Source: Desulfocicer vacuolatum DSM 3385
Lineage (GTDB): Bacteria > Desulfobacterota > Desulfobacteria > Desulfobacterales > Desulfobacteraceae
Assembly (NCBI RefSeq): GCF_900176365.1
Contig: NZ_FWXY01000013.1
Span: 1 to 64,000 of the forward strand
Direction: 5' to 3'
Length of the DNA stretch: 64,000 nt
The position numbers and the translations under genes were made by a program. Positions 42,219-51,982 of this stretch are shown here, one piece after another; the first letter of the stretch is position 1; every line of letters begins with the position of its first letter. The notes under the pieces are model-generated. The model searched no databases. It was not told the origin of the DNA and saw nothing but the letters and a program-made list of their open reading frames with translations.

Positions 42219-43949
42219 GTGTACGAAAAATTAAATCAATTTGAAAAGATAGTATTTGATGTGTGCTCGGTGATTCTTGTACTGTTTTACTCCTATGCCG
42301 CGGTCATACAGCCGGCATCCACCCAGTATCACAGGGGCATATATGTTATCATCACCTATGTTCTGATTTTTTTGCTGTATAAATCAAAATCGAAAATCAT
42401 GCGAATGGTGGATTATCTGTTAATATTTTTGTCCATTTTTTGTGTGGGCTATTGGATTTTGAATTTTGAAGCCATCAATTATCGCACCGGGGCAGAAACC
42501 CAGTTTGACATGATGGTGGCCATTGTCGGGGTTCTCATTGGTATTGAACTGGCCCGCCGGGTGGTGGGGAATGTGTTTGTTCTCATCGGGATTGTCATGC
42601 TGGTTTACGGGGTATATGGATACCTGGCTCCGGATCTGGTTTCCCATGCAGGAGCCCCCTTTATTGAGCTTTGCACCAGTATTTTTTATAAGAGTGACGG
42701 TGTGTTTGGCATCATGGCCAATGTACTTGCCACCTATGTGATCTTGTTTGTTCTTTTTGGTGCCTTTCTGGAAAAATGCGGGGCCCAACGATTTTTCATT
42801 GACTGGCCCCTGGCAGCTGTGGGCCACAAACTGGGGGGGCCTGCCAAGGTTTCTGTTATTGCCAGCGGTCTTTTTGGTTCCATTTCCGGAAGCGCCATTG
42901 CCAACACTGTTTCCACCGGCGCTTTTACCATCCCCATGATGAAAAAAGCAGGCTTTAAACCCCATGTGGCCGGCGCCATTGAACCGGCTGCTTCCATTGG
43001 CGGCATGTTCATGCCCCCCATCATGGGAGCCGGGGGATTTATCATGGCAGAGCTCACCGGGCTTCCCTATTCCAGAATCATGCTGGTGGCCATTTTCCCG
43101 GCTTTCATGTATTTTTTCTCGGTGTTTGTCATGGTGCACTACGAAGCCAAACGCTTCAACATTGTGGGTGAAAAATCAGAACACAGTGCCATGGAAATAT
43201 TTAAAAAAGAGTGGTTTTATACCCTTCCCCTGGTGTTGATAACGATTTTCATGCTGGCAGGTTTTTCTCCGGGATATTCTGCCATCATCGGTCTTATTTC
43301 CTGCATTGCCATCAGCTGGGTGAGAAAAGATACCCGCATTGGGTTTAAGAGATTTGTTGAAGCCTCCCGGGAAGGAACGGAAAACAGCCTCAAGGTGGGG
43401 GCCACGGTGGGAATCATCGGTATCATCATCGGTGTGTTGACCTTTTCCGGCCTGGTATTGACCTTTGCTGACATCATGATTGAACTTGCCAGCGGATCCC
43501 TTTTAATGACCATCATGATGGTGGCCATGGCCTCCCTGGTATTGGGGATGGGGGTGCCTGTGACAGCAGCATACCTTATCACTGCTGTTGTGGCGGTGCC
43601 AGCCCTGACCCATCTCGGGGTCAATGAACTTGCGGCCCACATGATTGTTTACTGGCTTTCCCAGGATTCCAACATTACGCCGCCGGTGTGCATTGCCGCC
43701 TTTGCCGGGGCCACCATTGCCAAGGCCAATATGTGGAAAACAGCCTTTACAGCCTTTAAATTTGCAAAATTTCTTTATCTTGGTCCCTTGCTTTTTGGTT
43801 ATGTTCCCGGTTTTTCCCTGGACGGCTCCACCATGGATATCACCAAGGCTTTTATTTTCATTGTTTTGGGTACCTGGGCTTACTCCTGGTTTTTCAGTTT
43901 TATTTGGATTGATTACATCAAGGGATTGTTTCAAAAGAAAGCTGTCTAA
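42219..43949 (+). CDS. TRAP transporter fused permease subunit
   Basis: About 576 residues. The small (DctQ-like) and large (DctM-like) permease parts are fused, as usual in TAXI systems. Typical stretches are GPAKVSVIASGLFGSISGSAIANTVSTGAFTIPMMKKAGF and EPAASIGGMFMPPIMGAGGFIMAE. The start GTG at 42219 has AGGCGG upstream. A TTG at 42192 is possible but lacks a ribosome site. It works with the TAXI receptor before it. Confidence 0.92.
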   Translation: MYEKLNQFEKIVFDVCSVILVLFYSYAAVIQPASTQYHRGIYVIITYVLIFLLYKSKSKIMRMVDYLLIFLSIFCVGYWILNFEAINYRTGAETQFDMMVAIVGVLIGIELARRVVGNVFVLIGIVMLVYGVYGYLAPDLVSHAGAPFIELCTSIFYKSDGVFGIMANVLATYVILFVLFGAFLEKCGAQRFFIDWPLAAVGHKLGGPAKVSVIASGLFGSISGSAIANTVSTGAFTIPMMKKAGFKPHVAGAIEPAASIGGMFMPPIMGAGGFIMAELTGLPYSRIMLVAIFPAFMYFFSVFVMVHYEAKRFNIVGEKSEHSAMEIFKKEWFYTLPLVLITIFMLAGFSPGYSAIIGLISCIAISWVRKDTRIGFKRFVEASREGTENSLKVGATVGIIGIIIGVLTFSGLVLTFADIMIELASGSLLMTIMMVAMASLVLGMGVPVTAAYLITAVVAVPALTHLGVNELAAHMIVYWLSQDSNITPPVCIAAFAGATIAKANMWKTAFTAFKFAKFLYLGPLLFGYVPGFSLDGSTMDITKAFIFIVLGTWAYSWFFSFIWIDYIKGLFQKKAV

Positions 43950-43950
43950 C

Positions 43951-44008
43951 TTCTCAATAACTGCCATGGGCAGGCCTTGCTCTGACCTCGGTCTGCCCAC
44001 AACAAAGC
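43951..44008 (-). repeat. Palindromic repeat, family A (partial)
   Basis: ATAACTGCCATGGGCAGGCC ... GGTCTGCCCACAACAAAGC, the hairpin half only, directly after the permease stop. Confidence 0.7.
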
Positions 44009-44057
44009 AATGCCAAAGCCGGGCACCCGGTATCCATTTTCAAAATATGAGGTTAAG

Positions 44058-44588
44058 ATGAAATTACCCCAGGTAAACGTATCCAATATTTTATATCCCA
44101 CAGATCTGTCAGACAATGCCCGGTATGCTTTTGCCTATGCCGTGAGCCTTGCCGAGCTTTACCAGGCAAAAATCACCATTCTTCATGTGATGCCCGAAGA
44201 ACAGAGCATCATGGAAGCCAATGTTTCCGGTTATATCAAGCAGGAAAAGTGGGATGAAATTAAAAACACCCATTACAACCAGACCCGGGAATCATTGATT
44301 GCAAAAAAGCGGGATCATGTCCTCATCCGGGAAGTACTGGATCAGTTCTCCCAGGATGTTCGCAAGGAAAATGATACCTCATCCCTTGCCGATGAAATCA
44401 TCATTGAGCGGGGAAACCCGGTAAAGGAAATTTTAAAACAAAGTAAAGAGCGAAACTGTGATCTTATTGTCATGGGAAGCCGGGGCCATTCCACCCTGGC
44501 AGATGTGATGATGGGAAGTATTACCAAAAGGGTGCTCCGGCGTTCTGATATCCCGGTTTTAGTGGTACGCCTTCCCCATGAAGAGTAA
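44058..44588 (+). CDS. Universal stress protein (UspA family)
   Basis: 176 residues. NILYPTDLSDNARYAFAYAVSLAE at the N-terminus and the ATP-binding loop GSRGHSTLADVMMGSITKRVLRRSDIPVLVV at the end are UspA features. The start at 44058 follows GAGG with a 5-base spacer. Usp genes next to TRAP permeases are known to regulate the transporter (as in TeaABC-TeaD), so the same is likely here. A terminator follows immediately. Confidence 0.92.
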   Translation: MKLPQVNVSNILYPTDLSDNARYAFAYAVSLAELYQAKITILHVMPEEQSIMEANVSGYIKQEKWDEIKNTHYNQTRESLIAKKRDHVLIREVLDQFSQDVRKENDTSSLADEIIIERGNPVKEILKQSKERNCDLIVMGSRGHSTLADVMMGSITKRVLRRSDIPVLVVRLPHEE

Positions 44589-44600
44589 AATTTGATTTTT

Positions 44601-45293
44601 TTACATAAACCCGTTAAAGGTCCAGGAGCCTTTAACGGGTTTTTTATTTAAAGAGCGGGTGAGTTTTTGCAGAAACAGGCTCCTTGGGATTTCCACGGCT
44701 CCCATGGATGCCAGATGGTCTGTGGCCACCTGGCAGTCAATGAGATCAAACTTAAGGGCTGTGAGATGGCGGCATAGTGCTGCCAGGGCCACCTTGGAGC
44801 TGTTGCTCTTAAGGGAAAACATGGATTCCCCAAAAAAGGTGCGTCCCAGAGATACCCCATAAAGTCCCCCCACCAGTTTGTCGTCCTGCCACGCCTCCAC
44901 GGAATGGGCCACCCCCTTTTCATGGAGGCGGGTATATGCCGCTATCATGCCATCCACAAGCCAGGTATCCTGGCCATTTTCTGTGCGCGAATGGGCACAT
45001 GCCGTAATCACAGCCTTAAAGCTTTGATCCATGGTGATGGTGAATTTTTTTTGGCGGATGCATTTATTAAGACTTCTGGATATGTTGATGTTCCGGGGAT
45101 AGAGAACCATGCGGGGGTCCGGGGACCACCACAAAAGGGGCTCTCCCTGGGAAAACCATGGGAAAATACCATTTTCATAAGCAAGAATCAGGCGCCGGGA
45201 AGAAAGATCTCCCCCAACGCCCAATAAACCGTCTTCCCTTGCCAGGTGGGCCGGTGGAAAAATAAGAGCCTTGGATAATCTGAAAACCGGCAT
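44601..45293 (-). CDS. aat: Leucyl/phenylalanyl-tRNA-protein transferase
   Basis: Adds Leu or Phe to proteins with N-terminal Lys/Arg, marking them for ClpS/ClpAP. 230 residues; FPPAHLAREDGLLGVGGDLSS, GIFPWFSQGEPLLWWSPDPRMVL and GESMFS...SKVALAAL are family motifs. Its partners clpS and clpA are encoded just upstream on the same strand, fitting the same pathway. Its last codons lie over the terminator of the uspA gene. The start has no clear ribosome site and follows a family A repeat. Confidence 0.94.
   Translation of the reverse strand: MPVFRLSKALIFPPAHLAREDGLLGVGGDLSSRRLILAYENGIFPWFSQGEPLLWWSPDPRMVLYPRNINISRSLNKCIRQKKFTITMDQSFKAVITACAHSRTENGQDTWLVDGMIAAYTRLHEKGVAHSVEAWQDDKLVGGLYGVSLGRTFFGESMFSLKSNSSKVALAALCRHLTALKFDLIDCQVATDHLASMGAVEIPRSLFLQKLTRSLNKKPVKGSWTFNGFM
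44608..44646 (+). terminator. Terminator after uspA, inside the 3' end of aat
   Basis: AACCCGTTAAAGG pairs with CCTTTAACGGGTT around TCCAGGAG, followed by six T. It overlaps the last coding bases of aat on the opposite strand. Confidence 0.85.
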
Positions 45294-45298
45294 TTATT

Positions 45299-45450
45299 TT
45301 TTATAACCGCCACGGGCGGACCGCATTCTGATTCGGTGCTGCCCATAACGAAGGTTGAAATACGCCCCTGATTTGCGGAGTATTTCATATAAATTGCTGC
45401 GGACAGAGCATATTGTGATCCGGTTCTGCCCACAACAAATCATGAAATTT
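45299..45450 (-). repeat. Tandem family A palindromic repeats (one full, one partial)
   Basis: First unit complete in inverse orientation (ACCGCCACGGGCGGACCG ... GAGTATTTCATATAAA). The second is cut (GTTCTGCCCACAACAAAT). It lies between clpA and aat. Confidence 0.8.
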
Positions 45451-45463
45451 AAATCAGCCATAT

Positions 45464-47716
45464 CTATATTTTCTTATAATTAAAAGAAAGTTCGTTGTTG
45501 CGAAGTCCCAGAGAAACGGTTCCTCCTTTTTCCAGCTGACCAAAAAGAATCTCATCGGTGAGCCTGTCTTTGATCCGGGTTTGGATCACCCGATCCAGGG
45601 GACGGGCACCAAATTTGGGGTCATACCCTTCCCGGGCCAGCCAGGATCTTACTTTGGCATTGTATTTCAGGGTGACATTCTTGGGTTTTAACAATTCCCG
45701 CAGGGCCTTCATGCCCTTGTCAACAATGCATTCCATGATTTCCTGGGACAGGGCATTGAACTGGATCATGGCATCCAGGCGGTTTCTGAATTCCGGGCTG
45801 AAGGTGCGTTCAACGGCCCGGGACCCCTTGGCCTTGACGTCCTCCATCTGATCACCAAATCCAATTTTGTTGACAGTCATATCCCGGGCTCCGGCATTGG
45901 AGGTCATGATGATCACCACATTTCTGAAATCAGCGGACTTTCCGTTGTTGTCCGTCAATGTGGCATAGTCCATCACCTGGAGCAGGATATTAAACAGATC
46001 CTGGTGGGCCTTTTCAATTTCATCCAGCAGCAGCACCGAATGGGGATGCTTTCGGATATTATCGGTTAAAATTCCCCCCTGTTCAAATCCCACATAGCCG
46101 GGAGGTGCGCCAATGAGTCGGGACACGGCATGTTTTTCCATGTATTCACTCATGTCAAACCGCAGGAAGTTGATTCCCATGTTAAAGGCCAGTTGACGGG
46201 CCACTTCGGTTTTTCCCACCCCAGTGGGACCGGTGAATAAAAATGACCCAATGGGTCTGTCCGGGGCCGAAAGCCCGGCCCGGGATCGTTTAATGGCTGT
46301 GGTCAGGGTATCAACGGCCTTGTCCTGGCCAAAAATTACCTGGCACAGTTTTTTGTCCAGATTTTCCAGGTTGGATTTGTCCGTTGCCGTTATACTGGAG
46401 GCAGGTATCTTGGCCATTTTTGCAATGGTTTTTTCAATGTCCCCCACCAGGATGTTTTTCCGCCGGGCATTGTCTGACAGACGAATCAAAGAACCGGTTT
46501 CGTCAATAACATCAATGGCCTTGTCCGGCAGGAACCGGTCGTTGATATGTTTGGCAGACAGTTTGGCCGCCGCTTCCAACGATTCATCGGTGTAGCTCAA
46601 GCCGTGGTGGTCCTCATAGCAGCCTTTAAGACCTTTTAAGATATCTACGGTCTCTTCCACCGAGGGTTCGGGTACTTCAATTTTTTCAAATCTCCGGGAA
46701 AGAGCCCGGTCCTTTTCAAAGTGGTTTTTATACTCTTCATAGGTGGTGGACCCCACACAGCGAATGCTGCCCGTGGTCAGAGCAGGCTTTAAAATATTGG
46801 AGGCATCCATGGAGCCGCTGCTGGTGGCACCGGCCCCCACCACTGTGTGGATTTCGTCAATGAACAACAGGGCATTGTCTTTATTTTCAAGGGCTGTGAT
46901 AACATCCTTTAAACGTTGCTCAAAATCCCCCCGGTACTTGGTACCGGCAAGAAGTGCTCCCATGTCCAGGGCAAACATTTCAGCGTCTTTTAAAAAGTCC
47001 GGCACCTTTTTTTTAAAGGCCTTCAGGGCAAGGCCTTCGGCAAGGGCGGTTTTACCAACGCCGGGGTCCCCCACAAATATGGGGTTGTTTTTTCGTCTTC
47101 TGCACAGCACCTGCATGGCCCTGTCTGTTTCATTCTGCCGACCGATGAGGGGATCAATTTTACCGTCTGCCGCTTTTTTGAGCAGATCAACGGTGAACAT
47201 CTCAAGGGGGGTTTCTTTTTTGGTTTGCTGGCCGGGTTTGCCCGCCGGTCTGATGGGTTTCAATCCAGGGCCGGAGGAGGTGGGTCCCGGTGGGGATCTA
47301 TGGGAGATGTAATTCAGTACATCCAGACGGGTGATCCCTTCGGCCTCCAGGTAAAAGGCGGCATGGGAGTCCTTTTCCTGGAAAATTGAAGCCAGGATAT
47401 CCCCCAGATTCACCTCTGATTTTTCCGCAGAGCGGGCATGGTTAATGGCCCGTTGGATCATGCGCTGGAAACCGATGGTCTGCTGGAGAACATACTCTTT
47501 GTCCTCGTCCATGGCTTCCATTTTTTCCTGAAAAAAAATGTCCAGATTTTTCTTTATATTTTCAGTGTTGCCGCCACACTCTTTGACGGTTTCAGCACCT
47601 TTGCCATGTTTCAGGATGGCATAGAGGACATGTTCCACGCAAACATACTCGTGGCGTCTTTTTTTGGCCTCTTTCACTGCCGCACCCAATGTTATGCTTA
47701 ACTCTTTGCTTATCAT
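45464..47716 (-). CDS. clpA: ATP-dependent Clp protease ATP-binding subunit ClpA
   Basis: AAA+ unfoldase that feeds substrates to ClpP. 750 residues. N-domain, then two AAA modules with Walker A GDPGVGKT and GPTGVGKT; the C-terminus includes EYMEKHAVSRLIGAPPGYVG. AAGGAG precedes the ATG. It starts 3 bases after clpS, its adaptor. It ends in TAG, followed four codons later by TAA. No clpP is in the window. Confidence 0.96.
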   Translation of the reverse strand: MISKELSITLGAAVKEAKKRRHEYVCVEHVLYAILKHGKGAETVKECGGNTENIKKNLDIFFQEKMEAMDEDKEYVLQQTIGFQRMIQRAINHARSAEKSEVNLGDILASIFQEKDSHAAFYLEAEGITRLDVLNYISHRSPPGPTSSGPGLKPIRPAGKPGQQTKKETPLEMFTVDLLKKAADGKIDPLIGRQNETDRAMQVLCRRRKNNPIFVGDPGVGKTALAEGLALKAFKKKVPDFLKDAEMFALDMGALLAGTKYRGDFEQRLKDVITALENKDNALLFIDEIHTVVGAGATSSGSMDASNILKPALTTGSIRCVGSTTYEEYKNHFEKDRALSRRFEKIEVPEPSVEETVDILKGLKGCYEDHHGLSYTDESLEAAAKLSAKHINDRFLPDKAIDVIDETGSLIRLSDNARRKNILVGDIEKTIAKMAKIPASSITATDKSNLENLDKKLCQVIFGQDKAVDTLTTAIKRSRAGLSAPDRPIGSFLFTGPTGVGKTEVARQLAFNMGINFLRFDMSEYMEKHAVSRLIGAPPGYVGFEQGGILTDNIRKHPHSVLLLDEIEKAHQDLFNILLQVMDYATLTDNNGKSADFRNVVIIMTSNAGARDMTVNKIGFGDQMEDVKAKGSRAVERTFSPEFRNRLDAMIQFNALSQEIMECIVDKGMKALRELLKPKNVTLKYNAKVRSWLAREGYDPKFGARPLDRVIQTRIKDRLTDEILFGQLEKGGTVSLGLRNNELSFNYKKI

Positions 47717-47719
47717 GGC

Positions 47720-48034
47720 TTACTCCTTCTCCATTGTGCTTTTTAAGGGGAATCCCTGTTCCCTTGCAAGGTTGTGCACGGTGTTTACTTTTGTTTCTGC
47801 AACCTCACGGGTATAAATACCGCAAAGACCTATCCCTTTTTCATGTATATTAAGCATTATCCGGGTTGCTTTTTCAAGGGATTTCCCAAAAACAGTTACC
47901 AATATTTCAACAACAAATTCCATGGTGGTATAGTCATCGTTGTGCAAAAACACCTTATACATGGGGGGGTCTTTTTCCCTTTGGGAGGTGTGTGATGTGG
48001 TTTCTTCCCGGATGTCCGGTTCAATGGTACTCAT
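47720..48034 (-). CDS. clpS: ATP-dependent Clp protease adaptor ClpS
   Basis: 104 residues. Recognises N-degron substrates and delivers them to ClpA. The core YKVFLHNDDYTTMEFVVEILVTVFGKSLEKA is diagnostic. The start at 48034 (MSTIEPD) was chosen because the longer frame from 48097 overlaps the secA end. The overlapping order clpS-clpA is conserved in many bacteria. Confidence 0.94.
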   Translation of the reverse strand: MSTIEPDIREETTSHTSQREKDPPMYKVFLHNDDYTTMEFVVEILVTVFGKSLEKATRIMLNIHEKGIGLCGIYTREVAETKVNTVHNLAREQGFPLKSTMEKE

Positions 48035-48041
48035 ATGAATA

Positions 48042-50564
48042 TCAGGCTCCACAGCATTTTTTATATTTCTTCCCGCTGCCACAGTGGCAAGGATCATTTC
48101 TGCCTATTTTTGCCGAGGACCGCTTAACAGGTTGGCGGGGCAAAGAGTTATCTGACCCCGACAGAATCAAGTTGTCATTTTGGGGTTTTTTCATGACCGG
48201 TGCCTCGGCACTGGGGGCAATTTGAATTCTGAAGAGAATGGCAAGGGTCTCTTCCCGAATCCGATCAATGAGGCCCTGGAACATTTCATACCCCTCTTTT
48301 TTGTAAATAATCAAGGGATTTTGCTGGGCATAGCTTCGAAGGCCGATGCCCTCCTTGAGATGATCCATATTAAGAAGATGTTCTTTCCACAGGGTATCCA
48401 CGGTCTGCAGCATGATGTATCGTTCCAGCTGGCGGGTATCTTCTTCTCCGATCAACGCTTCTTTGGCCGCATACAGAGCCATGGCGTGGTCTGCAATGTG
48501 CTGGGAAGCATTTTCCTTATTGTCAGTTTCTGTTTTAAGGGTCTCAACATCAATGGTGAAGTCAAACTGGCGCTTCACGGCATCGGAGATACCCTCCCAG
48601 TCCCACTCTTCCAGGGGAAGTTTGTCATCTTGAAAGCGATGCACAATATCCATGGCTTTTTCTTCAATCATTTCAATGATTTCAGATTTAAGATCTCCTT
48701 CCTTGAGCGCCTGGCGTCGCTGGCGATAGATCACTTCCCTTTGCTGGTTCATGACATCATCGTACTCAATGAGCTGCTTTCTGATCTCAAAGTTGTGACC
48801 TTCCACCTTGGACTGTGCATTTTCAATGGCCCGGCTGATGAGCTTGTGTTCAATGGGTTCCCCTTCATCAATGCCCAGACGATCCATGATGGCGGTGATG
48901 CGGTCTCCACCGAAAATTCGCAACAGATCATCTTCCAGGGAAAGATAGAAACGGGAAGAACCCTCATCTCCCTGACGGCCGGATCGACCCCGGAGCTGGT
49001 TGTCAATACGCCGGGATTCGTGGCGGGAGGTCCCCAGAATATGAAGTCCGCCAAGTTCTTTTACCCCTTCCCCAAGTACGATATCAGTACCACGGCCAGC
49101 CATATTGGTGGATATGGTCACCGCCCCCTTTTGACCGGCATTGGCCACAATTTCTGCTTCGGCCTGGTGATGCTTGGCATTGAGAACGGTGTGTTTGACC
49201 CCCATTTTTTTTAATTTTTTACTCAAATCTTCAGATACATCAATGGAAATGGTACCCACCAGCACCGGCTGCCCCTTGCGATGAAGCGTGATGATCTCCT
49301 GGATGGCGGCATTGTATTTTTCTTTCTGGGTTTTATAAATAAGATCCGGGAAATCCTTTCGAATCATGGGGCGATGGGTGGGGATCACAAGTACATCCAA
49401 GTCATAAATTTTCTTGAACTCCGCAGCTTCTGTTTCCGCTGTACCGGTCATACCGCTCAGTTTGTCGTACATGCGAAAATAATTCTGAAAGGTGATGGAG
49501 GCAAGGGTCTGGTTTTCATTGGCAATCTTAACCTTTTCCTTGGCTTCCAGGGCCTGGTGAAGTCCTTCGCTGTAGCGCCTGCCGGCCATTAATCTGCCGG
49601 TGAATTCATCAACAATGACCACCTCATCATTTTTAACAATGTAGTCAACATCCCGCTTGAACAGGGTGTGTGCCTTTAATGCCTGGTTCAGATGATGAAG
49701 GATTTCAATGTTGGCAGGATCATAAATATTGTCCACCCCCAGAAGTTTTTCCCCCTTGGCAATGCCTGCCTCGGTGAGCATGACACTTTTTGCCTCTTCA
49801 TCAATGGTATAATCTTCTTCCTTTTTAAAGGCCGGGATGATGGTGTTTGATTGTTGGTAGAGATGGGTGGATTTTTCCGCCGGGCCTGAAATAATTAACG
49901 GGGTTCTGGCCTCATCAATGAGAATACTGTCCACCTCATCCACAATGGCAAAGTTTAATTCCCTCTGGGCCAGGGATTCCCTGTCAAATTTCATGTTATC
50001 CCTGAGATAATCAAACCCAAATTCATTGTTGGTTCCATAGGTGATATCAGCATTGTAGGCTTTTTTTCGTTCCTGATCATCCATGTCATGGACAACCACC
50101 CCCACCTCAAGACCCAGAAAATTGTAAATCTGGGCCATCCACTCGGCATCCCTTTTTGCAAGGTAGTCATTCACTGTAACCACATGGACACCTTTACCGG
50201 ACAATGCATTGAGATAGGCGGGAAGGGTGGACATCAGGGTTTTTCCCTCACCGGTTTTCATCTCTGCAATGATACCCTGGTGCAGGGCGATGCCGCCGAT
50301 GAGCTGCACATCAAAGTGACGCATGTTCAATTTGCGCCAGGAAGCCTCCCGCACCAGGGCAAAGGCTTCGGGCAAAAGGGTGTCCAGGGATTCTCCTCCC
50401 TGGTGGCGCTGCTGGAATTCAGCTGTTTTTTTTGTGAGTTCCAGGTCTTCAAGCTGCTGAAAATCGGGTTCAAGTGAATTTATCGTTTCCACAATGGGTT
50501 GAATTTTTTTGATTGCCCGGTCATTGCTGGAGCCAAATATTTTAGTGAGTAAACTGAATACCAT
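48042..50564 (-). CDS. secA: Preprotein translocase ATPase SecA
   Basis: Motor of the Sec protein-export pathway, 840 residues. Walker [17 protein letters not shown] and the [19 protein letters not shown] region are present. The C-terminal SEC-C zinc motif ([14 protein letters not shown]) is intact. It lies upstream of clpS on the same strand. Confidence 0.97.
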   Translation of the reverse strand: MVFSLLTKIFGSSNDRAIKKIQPIVETINSLEPDFQQLEDLELTKKTAEFQQRHQGGESLDTLLPEAFALVREASWRKLNMRHFDVQLIGGIALHQGIIAEMKTGEGKTLMSTLPAYLNALSGKGVHVVTVNDYLAKRDAEWMAQIYNFLGLEVGVVVHDMDDQERKKAYNADITYGTNNEFGFDYLRDNMKFDRESLAQRELNFAIVDEVDSILIDEARTPLIISGPAEKSTHLYQQSNTIIPAFKKEEDYTIDEEAKSVMLTEAGIAKGEKLLGVDNIYDPANIEILHHLNQALKAHTLFKRDVDYIVKNDEVVIVDEFTGRLMAGRRYSEGLHQALEAKEKVKIANENQTLASITFQNYFRMYDKLSGMTGTAETEAAEFKKIYDLDVLVIPTHRPMIRKDFPDLIYKTQKEKYNAAIQEIITLHRKGQPVLVGTISIDVSEDLSKKLKKMGVKHTVLNAKHHQAEAEIVANAGQKGAVTISTNMAGRGTDIVLGEGVKELGGLHILGTSRHESRRIDNQLRGRSGRQGDEGSSRFYLSLEDDLLRIFGGDRITAIMDRLGIDEGEPIEHKLISRAIENAQSKVEGHNFEIRKQLIEYDDVMNQQREVIYRQRRQALKEGDLKSEIIEMIEEKAMDIVHRFQDDKLPLEEWDWEGISDAVKRQFDFTIDVETLKTETDNKENASQHIADHAMALYAAKEALIGEEDTRQLERYIMLQTVDTLWKEHLLNMDHLKEGIGLRSYAQQNPLIIYKKEGYEMFQGLIDRIREETLAILFRIQIAPSAEAPVMKKPQNDNLILSGSDNSLPRQPVKRSSAKIGRNDPCHCGSGKKYKKCCGA

Positions 50565-50665
50565 ATGATTAAATTACCTTCAAAAGTTGAAAAAAATTTT
50601 ATGTTAACAATATATAAGCACGAATTGAAAAAAATGAAATGTTTTTTGGCATTCTTTATTGGCTG

Positions 50666-51766
50666 TTATTGTTTTTTTGAGATGGCAAACTTGCCTGGAA
50701 AATAGTTTGCCGGGTTTTCAGGCTTACCATTGACCACCACTTCATAATGGACGTGGGGGCCGGTGCTTTTACCTGTACTGCCCATGAGTCCGATGACATC
50801 TCCACGATTGACCATATCTCCTTTTTTTACCAGAAATTTATTCAGATGCCCATATTTGGTGATAATATTATTTCCATGATCAATGGTGACAAGATTCCCG
50901 ATGAGCCATTTCTTTTTTGCAAAAATGACCTTTCCCCGGGCCGTGGCATATACCTTGGTTCCTCTTTTATTGGCAATGTCCATGCCAGTGTGAAATTCCC
51001 GTTTTCCTGAAAATGGTGACAGTCTGGAACCGAATTTACAGGTGACAACACCGGAAGTGGGTTTAATGGAAGGGGTACAGGCCAGAAGTTCGTTTTTTAT
51101 TTCCAGCTCTTTTTTAAGAATGGCAAAGATTTTGGTTTGTCGGTCAAGAAGCTGTCGGGTGGCATCTATCTGCCCTTGGACAGGGTCCTTGATTTTGCTG
51201 TCATCCCGGGAGTCATCAAGGGAAATGGAAACCATGGGGGAAAGATCCCGGGCATTACCTCCGATTCCCGTATTTTCCCGGGAAGGGGCGGATCCTTCCA
51301 TGTTGGTAAGGAGGCTGACCTGCTCACCCAGGGCTGCAAGTCGGGTGGCTTGACGGTGAAGTTCTGTGAGCTGTTGTGACATGGTTTCAAATCTATGTTT
51401 TACTTCTTCCAATGCCAGATTCTTTTTGACGAGCTCATTGTTTTGTTCCCGGGCCTTGCGATCCTGGATTGTTATTTTCTGTTTTTGGTCAGAAAGGGTG
51501 GTGTGTTGTGTGTAAATGGTATTTATCAGCGAGTTGTTGATGGAAATCATTTGCTTTAACTGTCTGTGCTGGTGGCCGCAATAAAAAAATAAAAGCAATG
51601 CCAATAAAAAGGGAGTGCTTTTCAACAGGGTGGACCAGGGAAAGGAGGAGATCTTTTCCCATAAAAAAAATCTATATTTTTTGTATAAAACAGGAGGGTA
51701 TTGAAAAACAATGGGATGTTTTTCATAAATTTTGGATTTTTTGGGGAAGAAACGTTTTTGAGTCAA
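50666..51766 (-). CDS. Membrane-anchored M23 peptidase (LytM-type murein hydrolase)
   Basis: 366 residues. It has a short basic N-terminus, one membrane helix (about 48-63, STPFLLALLLFFYCG), a coiled coil (residues ~75-155) and a C-terminal M23 domain. Zinc ligands are in FHTGMD and HVHYEV, with the usual RGTKVYATARGKVIFAKK strand and GRVIGLMGSTGKSTGPH. It probably cuts cross-linking peptides or activates amidases. The start is TTG at 51766 following AGGAG. Confidence 0.9.
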   Translation of the reverse strand: MTQKRFFPKKSKIYEKHPIVFQYPPVLYKKYRFFLWEKISSFPWSTLLKSTPFLLALLLFFYCGHQHRQLKQMISINNSLINTIYTQHTTLSDQKQKITIQDRKAREQNNELVKKNLALEEVKHRFETMSQQLTELHRQATRLAALGEQVSLLTNMEGSAPSRENTGIGGNARDLSPMVSISLDDSRDDSKIKDPVQGQIDATRQLLDRQTKIFAILKKELEIKNELLACTPSIKPTSGVVTCKFGSRLSPFSGKREFHTGMDIANKRGTKVYATARGKVIFAKKKWLIGNLVTIDHGNNIITKYGHLNKFLVKKGDMVNRGDVIGLMGSTGKSTGPHVHYEVVVNGKPENPANYFPGKFAISKKQ

Positions 51767-51820
51767 TGCCCTTTGCTCCTGAATTGTTTTTTTGGGGGGT
51801 ATCCATCATATGACCTCCAA

Positions 51821-51966
51821 GGCAACCTAAGGCAGAGCCGCCCCCGACGGGCAATAGGAATCGGACAATTGAACTGTCTACAGTTCCGGTCCGGGTCCAT
51901 TGCCCGTCGGGTGTGGCGGTATAATACCATTTGGCTCCGCGTCTACGACTCTATATTTGTTGTGTC
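51821..51966 (-). repeat. Long-hairpin repeat, family B (intact)
   Basis: GGCAACCTAAGGCAGAGCC, arms CCCCGACGGGCAATAGG and CCATTGCCCGTCGGG, inner ATCGGACAATTGAACTG, and GGCTCCGCGTCTACGAC flank. Compensating changes (GATGGGCAAT to GACGGGCAAT and its partner) keep the stem paired relative to the copies at 1910 and 26054, which suggests the fold matters. Confidence 0.85.
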
Positions 51967-51982
51967 CAACAGGGGATGCCTG

